Source of the DNA: Benincasa hispida
Lineage: Eukaryota > Streptophyta > Magnoliopsida > Cucurbitales > Cucurbitaceae
Length of the DNA: 64,000 bases
Direction: 5' to 3'
Assembly: GCF_009727055.1 (NCBI RefSeq)
Contig: NC_052354.1
Location: 44,265,885 to 44,329,884, forward strand
The notes under the pieces are model-generated. The model was not told where the DNA came from. It saw nothing but the letters and a program-made list of their open reading frames with translations, and ran no database searches. Numbering within the stretch: position 1 is the first letter of the stretch; the number at the start of each line of letters is the position of its first letter. The translations under genes were made by a program, and so were the position numbers. This document shows positions 23,985-35,268 of the stretch, piece after piece.

Positions 23985-24476
23985 TGATATGAAAATCCTA
24001 GAAATTGAAAATTAGGAACCCAATTATTGAACCCTAACATCAAATTCTAAAACCCCCAAATCAATCGATGCCAATTTAAAGAGAAAAGCTAGAATTGTAC
24101 CTTTTGATCGAAGATCTTGATCAATAGATAAGGGGAATTAATCCTCTACTAAAGGTTTGAATACTCTACAAGCAAGATGAGACTTACCTGGATGCTTAAA
24201 CATGCAACCCTAGATCAAGAATTGCAAAGTTGATGATGAATCTCCATCATCAACATTAGAAAATTATCCTTCCAAATTCCAAATCCAAAAACTATCTTAA
24301 ACAGCCTAATGGTCGACTATAAATAGTCTCCCAATAAAAGAAACCATAATGCCTCATGGTAAAATAATAAAATTATCATTACCTAAATGTCATAAAAAAG
24401 ATAAAAACCTTAAAATTGCATCAAAGTTGTTAAATAAAAACTAATAAATAATTTGATGCATGGACGGTTCAAATCA
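23985..24476 (-). repeat. 5' LTR of the non-autonomous element
   Basis: 492 bp, with TG...CA ends on the minus strand, next to the PBS-like sequence at about 23968-23983. Confidence 0.7.
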
Positions 24477-24644
24477 GTTTGGCTCTATAAGCCTAAAAGC
24501 CCGTAACAAGTTCGAATTAAGTTTTGTGATGGGGTAGTGTGGAGATTGGAGGAGAGATTGTACTCCCAAGATAGGTTCATAAGATTAAAACCCACGATAA
24601 ATGACTTGGAAAATCACGAACCCTAACTTGGGAGTGGGCCTAAC

Positions 24645-24849
24645 GTTATAGGTGGATTTTGGAATCAAGCGTAAGATAGTGAAAGGAGAGCAAGAAAAGA
24701 ATGAAAGAGTGGGCACGAGAAAAATTGGACCTGATTGGTCTCGGCTATGAAACCCAAAGGCCAAAGGCCCAGCATAGCTAGGCCTAAAAGGGATGAAACC
24801 CTAGCATGACTAGTAAGAAGGTTGGATCAGTTAGCCTCAACCCAAGAGA
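24645..24849 (+). repeat. Gypsy LTR fragment
   Basis: About 205 bp resemble 12704-12905, with shared blocks such as GGAGAGCAAGA, GAATGAAAGAGTGGG and CATAGCTAGGCCTAAAAGGG. It ends abruptly where a partial copy of the 21290/23985 LTR begins. It is possibly the displaced 3' LTR of the gypsy element. Confidence 0.7.
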
Positions 24850-24936
24850 GATCAACATAAGAAAATTATCATTCCAAATTCTAAATCCAAAAACTATCTT
24901 AAACAACTAATGGCCAGACTTTAAATGGTCAATAAA

Positions 24937-26870
24937 AGAAAATATATTATGTAAATATATTTTTACAATTTATAAAGGGAATATTAATTCTGTTTATTGA
25001 AAGTACATGAACTTAAATGGATTACTCATACACGAAAAAAAATTTGAAATATTGTTTTTATATTAAATAGCAAAGGGTTATTTTCAAATATAGGAAAATG
25101 AACCAAAATATTTATAAATATAGCAAAATTTCACTGTCTATTTGTTATAGACTGCAATAGACTAATATTTTGTCATTATTTGTAAATATTTTCAACCGTT
25201 TTATCATTTAAAATAATTTCCTAATAACCAAAGTGTAGACCATACAACAATTTAGTCAAATAGAGAAAATGTGGACTTAGAATCATGATGGAAGGGTAAA
25301 ATAATTATTTAAAATAAAATTAATTATTTTTTTAAAAAAAAAAACTACGTAAATATTCCAATTGACCTAAATCTTTAAACTTTAAAAAAGGTAAGGATCT
25401 ATTTGGTAGAAAATCTAAATTCTGTTTTATTTTTTCAAATTCACTTAGTTCAACAAATATATATTTAGCAAACAATCCAAATTCTATTTCTAAAAATTGT
25501 TATTAAATTTTGTGGTCCAAACAATGTAAATTAATCATTGTTTCCCGATTTTGAATTTTAAAATTTAAATAACAGATTTATATTAAATAAAGATAAAAAA
25601 ATTTAAATATGTAATATGCCATGTTATAAATTTAATTCATTTTTAAAAAATATAATATGTATAACATAATGTATTATAAATTATATAATATTATTAAATA
25701 ATAATCATATAATTTTTTTAACATAAATCATATTTATAAATAAATTAATAATAACTTATTGTCAACTAAATATTAGTTGGGTAACTAGTTTTATAATTTA
25801 TTTTTATAATATCAAAGACATTTTAAACAATTATTTAAATTAGAATCCAATTTTTGAATCTGTCACCAAACACTATCTAAAAACATAAAATACATTTATT
25901 TTCATTGAATCTCCTATTTTCAAATTTCCTTTTTCAAATTTTTTATCAAATAGACCCATTTGACAACCGTGAAAATAGGATTCAAAAACAATCCCATAAG
26001 CACAATTTACGAAAAGCCTTAATTCACTCTTTTCTTCAATTTCTGTATACGTTACAAAACAATATCTAAAAGCATAAAATACATTTATTTTTATTGAATC
26101 TCCTATATCTAAATTTTTGTTTTCAGATTTTTTACCAAATAGATCAGTTAGAGGTAAAAATAGGATTTGAAAACAAACCAAGAACAATTTACAAAAAATC
26201 TTAATTCACACTTTTTTAAAGCGTTATATTTGATTTTTTTTTTTCAAATTACAGAAAAACTAAAAAAATGTTAATAGAGGGGTCAAAAAAGAGTGAAACA
26301 ACCAAAATTGGCAACTATAACTGTTTTAGTCCATAAATGCATTTTGAACAACTTTCAAAATTTTGATCAATTTCTAAATTTACCACCAAAGATATGACAT
26401 AAAACTCTAATTTTACAAATTTTCTGTTATCAAATTCATGTTTTGAGATCACTTTGAAAGTTCTTTTTGGCAATACCGCTTCTCTAAAAGAAAATGAAAA
26501 GAATGGAAAAGTGAATGTGGGTCTCCCATTCTGATCCCATCCCAGTGTGTGGAATAAGCCACTTGGCTTATATTTTAACTTCCTTTCCTTTTTGTATTGT
26601 GCACTTGCCATTTTTATATTGTTGATGTTTCTTTTATAAGAGCCTTTGTAAATTGGACTGTCCCTTCATAGGATCCTTTTTTTTTTTTTTCTTGGGCAAG
26701 ATTCCATTGTGAAATGATTATATAACTTTGCCACTCCACTAGCCATATGTGTACTACAAACATTCTCCTAACATTGTGATTAATATTTTACTTCCAATCA
26801 AATTTCAGAAAAAGTCTGATTTCAGCATTACTCTAAATTAAACCTTCAACTTCTCCTAATATGGGGAGAG
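24937..26870. other. AT-rich intergenic DNA with a tandem duplication
   Basis: No gene recognised. 25868-26222 is a diverged tandem duplication with a period of about 187 bp (copies start at AAACACTATCTAAAAACATA and AAAACAATATCTAAAAGCAT). The open frames across it are short and unlike any family I know. Confidence 0.55.
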
Positions 26871-27071
26871 GATGTTCGGGAGGTAGCTCGATTAAGCACC
26901 TTTGGCGACTAAACTTTTTTGTAATTATGAGCTTAGTCTTATTCTTTTGGATTTGAGTCCCTTTCTATGGCTAATGATGGATATTTTTCCTGTTGTTTTT
27001 GTCAGACTTAGTTTATTTGTATGTCCTTAAATATTCTTTCATTCATCTGAATGAAAGCACGGTTTCTTACC
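26870..27071 (+). mobile_element. Probable LINE 3'-end fragment
   Basis: The stretch ends in the CTTTCATTCATCTGAATGAAAG and GGTTTCTTAC type sequence often seen at the 3' end of plant LINEs. A similar end in opposite orientation lies at about 29785-29925. The call rests on recalled 3'-end style only. Confidence 0.35.
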
Positions 27072-28180
27072 GACAACGACAATGATGTTGTGACTAACCT
27101 TCGTAGTTGTGTAGGTCACTGAAACTTCCCTGCAATTCACGCAAAAGAGTTATGTATCATTTTGCAATGCAACACTTCAGTTGTTCAAAATTTGTGGAAC
27201 AACACCAAAAGACCATGCACATTGAATACCAAAATCAAGAACAAGATGAAGATTTCGTATTCTTCCATGTGTCCCTTTTATGCACTACGATTTATTATAA
27301 TGTTTCTATTTACAGGGGAAAAAAACGAGATAGTTATCAAACATGTCATAAATAAACAAAAACAATATTACCAGTACCAATCATGTTTCATAAATTCTTC
27401 CTCATTCACCAAGTGGGTATTATGTTCAGGTACAGGGTGGCTTTTTATAGAGCCCTTTGTAACTTACCTTGAACTTTTACTAGTGCTGAAGTGTCTGTTC
27501 TCCTTGTTTGGAAGGATGTTTTGTCCCTCACAACTTACTTTAAATATATATGGGGCAAAAAGAGGCCATATCTATGTAAGTTTGATCTAAGATTATGAAA
27601 GGATTTTATATAAGCAGTCAGAAAGAGGTTCCTATGTGCCCAAAAGATTACTTTTTTATTTGAGATTCAAAATCAAGTGGAAATCTCTAAAAGTTGCAAC
27701 AATCTAATCCAACTGTGCCTTTTTGAAGGATGCTAATTCTTCAAAAGAGAAAGTCACCCTTTTCTTACCTCTAGATGCAGTGAGGACCCAAGTGGACACC
27801 TCCTAGACAGCTAGACACAACTTTTTAGACAAACTTTTTAGCATGCATGATCGTAGGATCTATTTGTAATGCATGCTTAAATGTTTAAAAACCCTTTACT
27901 AGCACATAAAAAATATATTTTAAGTCCTTGGAAAGTCATTCCAAACAAGCATGGAGTCCTATTGCTATTGAAAGGGCAGCTGCCAAAATGCTTTACTTGT
28001 GGAAGTTTCCTCTATTCAGGAGGGTACTCGTTTTCCTCGAGAGATGAATTGTACAAATTGTACATTTAATAAGACTTCAAATTGTTGGTTGAAGATGTCT
28101 ACCACCCTATCGTCATGATATGATATTACAGCTTTCATTTCTAATATTTATTCCCTAGCCACTATTTTTTCTCTCTATCT
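27072..28180. other. Intergenic DNA without recognised gene
   Basis: Two overlapping short open frames here show no family similarity. A short block near 27558-27597 (AAAGAGGCCAT, ATGTAAGTTTGA) recurs loosely near 28407-28437. Confidence 0.45.
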
Positions 28181-28300
28181 TTGGGATGTTCCTAGGCATA
28201 TAATAGCTCATGACCTAGCAAAGGCCTTGTTTGCTTCATATTCGTTTTGTTGAGTTGAATGCATATTGGACTGAGTCCCTTTAGAGCCTTTGTAATCATC
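28180..28300 (+). mobile_element. Possible LINE RNase H tail
   Basis: One plus-strand frame near 28187-28240 reads DVPRHIIAHDLAKALFAS. This resembles the R-x-x-N-x-x-AH-x-LAK end of the RNase H domain in plant LINEs. Confidence 0.4.
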
Positions 28301-28703
28301 CCTTTAGTATTCTTAAGAGCTAGCCGGAGTATCCATTATGTCTTAGTTTTGAATGGAAAAATGATTTAACACTCACAACAACCCATTTTGAATTCTCAAT
28401 AGTGGAAAAAGAGGCCACCCTATGTAAGTTTGACTTACATGAGTATAATAAGAGTTTTATCGTACCACCATAGACATCTAATATAATGTACATAATAATG
28501 AAGTGGGAAAAAAGGACAGAATTGTAGGGCATGCATTAGCATTGAGCATCAAAACAAAATATGGAACGAAAACCAAACAATGAAGTACATGGTAGGCAAC
28601 CAAAAGGAACCAAAAAGCTTTCATCAACCAGTCAAATGAAAAACACACCAAAAAAAAAAAAAGGATTAAAACTCAGGACCAGCATATGTCCCAGAAAATA
28701 AAT

Positions 28704-29336
28704 CTAGTTTGGAGGAATCCATTGCAATTCAATTCCATAATTCCAGGTTTCAATTGAATCGCCATGCTTAAAATTGACCACGGAAGTATAAGCAGTGCAC
28801 CCTCCAATTCTGACTCTTATCATGTGGGCAGTCATGGCTGAATCTTTCAAGTACGTACAGCAAAGGGTGTTCTTGCACCCACTTGCTTCCTTCATTTTCT
28901 CCTCAAACTGCCTACAAGGGCTGTTTATTGAACAATTCAGGGGCGAGTTTATAAGATTATTGGAGCAATTTAGCAGCATGACAGTATTGTGTGTAGAAAC
29001 ATTGAAAGGCAAATTTTCATCTAGCCTTAAACCTCCTAAAGAGAGATCAGAAGAGTAACAACTCTCTTTCTGTATTTCAGGTGGGCTTATAATAAGCTTA
29101 TAGGCATTAGGATCGATGGAATGAATAGTATAGTAAAACCCTTCACTTGACTTGAATTGAAGAATATCATCATGGCAATAAACTTTGTACCTAGAGTCTC
29201 CACAGTTGTCATTTGTGCTAAGCGGATAAGGAACTTCAAGATTTCCACATTTGGAACAAGCGGGAAAAGCTATTGCTTTAGATACTTGAAAAAAGAGAGC
29301 AAATATAAAATACATGGTCTTCTTGATATTCTTCAT
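28704..29336 (-). CDS. Secreted GUB_WAK_bind-domain protein, kinase-less WAK-like
   Basis: Single-exon gene of 210 residues. Residues 1-23 are a signal peptide (a basic start, then the hydrophobic MYFIFALFF and AIAFPA around the cleavage site). The mature part opens with CSKCGNLEVPYPLS and continues with a YKVYCHDD block, matching the cysteine-rich galacturonan-binding domain at the N-terminus of wall-associated kinases. A long Cys-rich region follows, including SPCRQFEEKM and CKNTLCCTYL. The protein ends at GIELQWIPPN, where WAK-like-20-type proteins have a similar ELxW block before their membrane segment. No transmembrane segment or kinase is encoded, and none was found downstream on the minus strand. 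It is probably an apoplastic pectin-binding protein or the remainder of a receptor. The intact frame, signal peptide and TATA box favour a real gene. Confidence 0.85.
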   Translation of the reverse strand: MKNIKKTMYFIFALFFQVSKAIAFPACSKCGNLEVPYPLSTNDNCGDSRYKVYCHDDILQFKSSEGFYYTIHSIDPNAYKLIISPPEIQKESCYSSDLSLGGLRLDENLPFNVSTHNTVMLLNCSNNLINSPLNCSINSPCRQFEEKMKEASGCKNTLCCTYLKDSAMTAHMIRVRIGGCTAYTSVVNFKHGDSIETWNYGIELQWIPPN

Positions 29337-29393
29337 TTAGGAAGGAGTAGAAAGATTCCAATAGAGAATTACAGTATTCTCAGAGCCAAATGT

Positions 29394-29403
29394 CTATTTA
29401 TAG
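29394..29403 (-). promoter_or_regulatory. TATA box of the WAK-like gene
   Basis: CTATAAATAG on the minus strand lies about 60 bases upstream of the ATG at 29336. This is a perfect plant TATA match at a normal distance. Confidence 0.75.
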
Positions 29404-29784
29404 AAAGCGGAAAGTTGCCTATGCAAAAATAATAGCAACATTGGAGAATAAGGAAAAAGTACGGAAACCAATGGACTGTGCCATCCAATCTTAGTGGGTT
29501 CTCTTTATAACACGCATGGCAAAACAAATGTTAGTGCACAGAGTAAAAATATACAGCTTAATCACGAGAAGATATAAAAATCAAACTGGTCAAAAGATGC
29601 ATCAAGTGGGAAGCCAAATCACTAATTTTTTAAACTAATCAAGCTATATGACCTCGAGGGAATTCTCCTGTCCTTACTCCTCTTCCTTGTTCCTTCCCAT
29701 CTTTATTTTTTTTTTCCTATTATTTGTCCTAACATCAAAGAAGATCAAGCAGCAAAGAGAAAACAAGTAATTTTCCACACCAGG

Positions 29785-29925
29785 TTGAATATCATTATAT
29801 CTACTTTTAGAGAAACAAAGCTTTCATCGAGATGTATGAACAGATATACAAAGGCATAAAAAATAAGTTCAAGTACAAAAAAGAACTCGATCCAAGAGAA
29901 TAAAACTAAACTGATAATTACAAAA
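29785..29925 (-). mobile_element. Possible LINE 3'-end fragment, minus strand
   Basis: On the minus strand the sequence has a TGCCTTTGTATAT block followed by GATGAAAGCTTTGTTTCTC, the same style of end as at 26870-27071. Confidence 0.3.
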
Positions 29926-29929
29926 GTCA

Positions 29930-32403
29930 ATATGCCTGAAGCACCTGATTGAATATTTCTATTGATATGCCTGTTGAGTTTTAAAATAATGTTAGAAGAG
30001 TGGCCATCCCATGTCGAAAAGGTTCAAGGAAGTATGGGCGTCAAGCACTATAAAAGGAGCATATGGCTTTAGTTTCAAATTGTCTTAATTAGAAACACTT
30101 TTAAATTTGAATGTGGCTTTAGTTTCAAATTGTCTTAATTAGAAACACTTTTAAGTTTGAATGTTCTAACTTCAATTAAATTCCCTTTATGTATTCTCTA
30201 GATCGAGAGTGAAAAAAAGGTAAGTGGTACAAAAATTTTGAGAGAGTGCCTTAGTAAATGAGATCGTGGAGGGAATTATTCTGTGTGATTGTAACAATTT
30301 ATTTTTCACATGGTGGATTGCTTTCCAGTAGACCATATTTTTTTTCCGAACTACGAGTTATTCACGTAAATTTTTGTATTTTTTATTTTGTTGTTTTCTT
30401 TTAGTTTTTCTGTTATTTTCTGCTTCTTTTTGCGGTAGCCGTTGAAGGTCTTTCCAAACAATACCCAGAATTTTATTCAAGAAACAGCTGAAAGATATCA
30501 GCACAATAAGAAACGAAGACAAACTGAAAGAATTCTCCAACGGATCAAGTCTTCTATTTTTTCACTTTTGAACCTTTTGCCCGATCTTCTATTCTTGATA
30601 TCAGGTGGTTGTTGTTTAAGGCAAAGTTATTGGAGCCAACAGCTGTCAAAAGAACTATGCACCGTATCCCACTTTCTTTTTTTAGACATCTTTGTGGTAC
30701 GAAGTTGCCTTTTGAATTTTGGGTGGTTCCAATTCTCAAAGTGGATGGCCTCCATCTTTCCTCAGTCATTAAAGATCCCAATTATAACATAATGCTTTTT
30801 CATTACCTTCCAGCTTCCACATATGGATTCTTTGTAATTAAGAATATCGACTTTCGTGGTGGACGACTAACTGGCTAACAGCACTCACAGTCAAATAAAG
30901 AAATACCCAAAGCGTTCCAGATGTCGGACGATAATGCGTACAAAGATTATTCTATTTCCTTGAAGCACAAATCTACCGGAGAACCAAATCAGGCTAACTT
31001 AAACAATCACTAGAATCTCATAAACATGTGTAATAAGAAATGACAGTTATAATCTAAGATACTTTGAATCATAGGATAAATAACAATAAGAACCTCGTGA
31101 ATTTCAAACAGGAATTAGAAAACACCAGTACTCGCACTAGAAACTCTAGCCAGAGAGGAAATGGTGAACACGAACTCTCCCGATGATAAATATTCAGACA
31201 GTTATGATCAATAGCTACACGAAAAGCATTTTTTTATCGACCAATCATTGTAGTTCAACAGTAGCTAGAAGACGATACTCAACAAAGGAACGAGAATACC
31301 AGGAAAAGTCTTGATGCTTGGTGAGCTCTGAGCAATCGAACTCGTTTACGAACAAAAAGCTTATTGCAAGTACCGAAAAGCGAAAAACCGAGAGGCTGAA
31401 ACGCCGGTTGGAAGGCGGAGTACGACGGGGACGGTGGTGGTCCGTCGTAGACTCGTACGGTGCATCAGGGAATTGTCATTACAAGACTATTAAAAATTCG
31501 TAAAAATAGTTTTTGTCTATCCATCTCCACCACCAAGTTAAAAGATCTTAACTTTTTCTAATTTATGGATAATTTTGTACCTTCTTGTACATTAAACACT
31601 ATTATTTTAATATAATCTATTCTTTTCAAACTTTATATCAAATTTTATATTATTTTCAAATTTTCTTATATCAAATTATTACGGTCATTTTTCAGATCTT
31701 TAGCATAATATATGTTTTTACAATTAAGAATTTCCAAAATTTCAAATAGGTTTTCCAATTATCAAAATAAATTTTCCAAATTGATTCAATTATAGGTTGG
31801 AAAATATCATATTTTTCGAAAAATTTGGTAAGATTTAGGATATATATAGAATAATCCTACTCGAGATCCATCGAGAAAGCTCAAATATATGAATTTTGAT
31901 GTTAATTATACTCGGAATTTCATCGAAAAAGCTCAAATTTATAGAATCTCGGTATTATTTTGTCTGAAATTAATACCAAGATGCACATAATCTTAGTATA
32001 TAATCTGGCGAGATGTATTGAAAAAGCCTCAATCAACCGATAAGTTGGAATTTTTTTTTTTAACTAAAATCTCATGGTCGGTCTCATCCGAGATGGATCG
32101 AGAAAAATTATTTTTACGAGTTTTCAAAAATAATGTTAGTTTTGTAAGGTAAAAACTTAAACGTGCTGACAATTTCCTCATCGTACATTATTGCGCTCAA
32201 CAAATTTTTAGGTTGGGCTCAATGTTGCAGTATATGAATAGTTTAGGCCCTATTGATAAATAGCTAATGATTAAGGAGCAGTTACAAATATACAAAGATA
32301 CACAAAGTATTAACTATGGCCCTTTACAAATATAACCAATTTAAGATCCAAATTTCGAAATTTATCAATTGATAAACTATGTCATTGATTACTACCATGA
32401 TGG
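29930..32403. other. Intergenic DNA, no supported gene
   Basis: Holds a 50-bp tandem duplication (30065-30164), short overlapping open frames around 30440-30880 and 31318-31503 with no recognised domain, and AT-rich DNA. About 31860-32085 is an inverted relative of 7120-7300. The 31380-31480 stretch is less AT-rich than its surroundings and could be a transcribed leader, but nothing shows it. Confidence 0.45.
30065..30164. repeat. 50-bp tandem duplication
   Basis: 30065-30114 and 30115-30164 differ at one base, so the duplication is recent. Confidence 0.95.
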
Positions 32404-34184
32404 TGTTGACGTTCAACATACGGGAGCAATTAACGATCTAAGCACTCTAAGTATATCAATTTTAGATAATTAGCATGCATGTTCATAGTTTCTAACTATT
32501 AGGGTTTTAGAATCATACATTTGATGAAACCATCAAATTGTTTGAAATTTCCACGTAAATCTTCATCTATCTCTGCAGTAGACCACCACCAAAGTCTTCT
32601 CTACCATCTTTGGGACTTAGATTGGGTGGTGAAACTCAAATTGAGATGAATTTGAGGTGGTTTTAGGAGTTGGATAGAAAGACAAAATCGTGCTATTTTT
32701 CTTTCACAAAATCAATTTGCATGTTCATCAAAATCAGTTCAAAACTTCAATTTGTAAGAGTTAATCATACAAATCAGATTAACAAAGAAAATGTCACTCC
32801 AAATTGCATGGAATTTAAGTGGCATGAGGTGCTATTGAAAGTGGGAAATTAAAGGATTTTTTCCACTTCCAATTTAATTTCCAATTTCCATTTTTTTTTC
32901 TTTTATTCATGAAATTGAATAATTGTTTAAACTTAATTTTAAAAATTAAATTTCAAATTCAATTTAAACTAAATAAAGTTTATGAAAAGATTTTCATAAA
33001 TCAAAAATCCAATTAATCAATTTCATAATTTTGAATTTCATAAATTCAAAATTTAATAAATAAATTTGGAAAATTAATTAAATCAATTTTAATTTAATAT
33101 CAAATATTAAATTAATATAACACCTCATCAAATATTTAAATCATATTTAAATATTATCAACTCTTTAGAATCGTAATGTTTAATTCGTCACTCTCTATAA
33201 CACCTCGTCAACGACTTGAGATTGGCTAAACTCTTTAAACCGAATTAATCACATTTGTTAACTACTGAGACACACCACTATAGTTCAATAGTTGCACTCT
33301 CCTCACTGTAAATATATTTATGTCCACTTGATTTAACCATAGTCAGTAAGTTGATCTTTCATCAATCGTTCATATTTACAGCTAGGCCAAAAATATTGTT
33401 TTACCCCTGTAATACATCTTGCTCCTTAAGTCTCCACTGATCTTCAATTGAACAATTGGTTTATGGTCCAACCAATAAATCGGATCCCTCTCAACCACGA
33501 GAGGGCAGGGGCCCTTTGTTCAAGATCAGGAGTCGATACTTAAGGGAACAACCTATCTGTTGACCTTAAAACGGGTAAGAATGAATTCCGTCTTCGAGAC
33601 TATGTTTCTAGCTATCTATCCAGTCTTACCCCTAAAATGAGAGGCTTATTGAGTGGTGATGTTGAACCACTCTTACCTATGCAGATTAAAGGATAATATC
33701 GAATAAATAGAAGTTCATAGTTAGCTCAGGATTAAGATCGAGTTACCTTAGGTCATTGAATTGAAATGGTCAGTTTTAACATTAAATGGTTGTTGTAAAG
33801 AAAAGTGACATTTCGTGGTCCGGTCTTATGCAAATGTCTTTTGCATAGGATGCCCCCACTCGCATGTCTCCACATGAACGACTTTGGGATTACATTGTTT
33901 GTATTAATATACAAAGTGGGTCGCATCCATTTTTCCTAAGATAAAGTACCCAACCTTATCCATAAACTTGTAGACCTTTTTGGCTATATACTAAAACTTG
34001 ATCCTCTTTTATGTCTCTATATAAAGTTTAAGTATTCATGTTATAGTCTTAGGTTCTTTTATTGGATTTATAGATGAATGCAATTCATTAACACCTTTTA
34101 AGAAAGAAGTCTCAAATAATACATTTATTATGAATAGAATATGTTTATTGTTTATAAATTGTGAGTTTTAGGACATTTCCAACA
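32404..34184 (-). repeat. 3' LTR of copia B (1781 bp)
   Basis: On the plus strand it starts TGTTGACG and ends TTCCAACA, giving TGTTG/CAACA inverted ends. The minus-strand polypurine tract (AGTCCAAGTGGGAGTT) follows at 34185-34200. The portion from about 33121 to 34184 is shared with 50905-52074. Confidence 0.75.
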
Positions 34185-34342
34185 AACTCCCACTTGGACT
34201 AAAACTCCAGTGAGTTTTAAATATATACAAATATATAATGTTGAAACTGAGAGGAAAAATATAATAAACTAGGACATCTATATACCCATGAATTCTTCCA
34301 CTTATCCTAAATTTATGAAGCTCGTAGTCCTAGTCCTACTAA

Positions 34343-35268
34343 GTGACCCTTGAACACTTAGCTGTGAGGGCCTCAGTAAACAGATCAGCTAGGTTGTCTT
34401 CTGAGGCTATCTACGTGATATTCACCTCTCCTCTGTGTACTATCTTCCTGATGATATGGTACCTTCGTTCGATGTGCTTTCCTCGTTTATGGCTTCTTGG
34501 TTCATTTGAGGTGGAAACTGCTCCACTACTATCATAATACAGGGTGATTGACAGATGCATATTTGGAACCACTTCCAAATCAGTCAAGAACTTTCTGAGC
34601 CACACTGTTTCTTTAGCGACTTCACATGCTATTTAGCTTCCAATGTGGAGTCAGCGATACAACTCTGTTTGATGCTCCTTCATACTATAGCTCCTCCATT
34701 TATAGTGAATACTGATCCTGAAGTAGATTTTCTAGAACACACATCAGTTTGAAAATCAGAATTGGTGTATCGAATAAGGATCAAATCCTTAGAACTATAC
34801 ACGAGCATAGAGTGTCTCATTCTCCGAAGATACTTGAGGATGTTCTTAATAGCAATTCAATGACTACATCCACGGTTAGACTGGAATCCGTTGACTATTC
34901 GGACTACAAAGCATATGTCTTGGTGTGTATCCAACATAGCGTACATCAAGCTCCCAATTGCTAATGCATAAGGAATTTTTTTCATTCCCTCAACTTCTTG
35001 AGGTGTCTTAGGATATTGTTCCTTAGACAAATGAATTTCATGTCCAAAAGGTAACAAACCTCTTTTGGAATCTTGCATATTATATCTTGACAACATTTTG
35101 TCAATATAAGATGCTTGAGATAGTGCTAACATCTTGTTCTTGCGATTCCAAAATATTTGGATTCCAAGAAGATACTGTGCATCTCCTAAATCTTTCATTT
35201 GAAACTGCGATGTTAGCCATCTCTTTACGTCAGCAAGGAACCCTACTTCTTCATTTCCAATGAGCAGG
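34343..35268 (-). pseudogene. Copia B RNase H and RT C-terminal parts
   Basis: On the minus strand 35198-34857 encodes MKDLGDAQYLLGIQI, ALSQASYIDKML and YALAIGSLMYAM, the end of copia RT. 34690-34343 gives the RNase H end with WLRKFLTDL, HIERRYHIIR and HRGEV. Frame changes separate them. Just upstream (35255-35240) the frame reads LLIGNEEVGFLADVK, the residues that normally follow YVDDI, but the YVDD box is missing at the insertion boundary. Confidence 0.85.

Larger units (their letters stand above)
21290..24476 (-). mobile_element. Non-autonomous LTR retroelement (minus strand), no coding capacity
   Basis: Two direct repeats of about 450-490 bp (about 21290-21746 and 23985-24476) with roughly 80 percent similarity flank 2.2 kb of non-coding DNA. 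On the minus strand the right repeat starts TGATTTGAACC and ends TTTTCATATCA. It is followed by TTTGAGATCAGAGCC, a mutated TGGTATCAGAGCC-type primer-binding site. The left repeat starts TGATATGC directly after a purine tract (AAAAGAAGGAAAGGA). No gag or pol blocks were recognised between them, so it resembles a LARD/TRIM-type element. A third partial copy of the repeat lies at about 24856-24935. Confidence 0.7.

Noticed and set aside
26315..26611. 98-codon minus-strand open frame
   Set aside because: No recognised domain, no promoter or splice evidence, and AT-rich surroundings. Too weak to call.
27107..27590. Overlapping open frames of 82 and 142 codons
   Set aside because: Two frames open over the same DNA without domain similarity; probably chance.
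30442..30878. Overlapping open frames on both strands near 30.4-30.9 kb
   Set aside because: Frames conflict, and no motif or codon bias is visible by eye.
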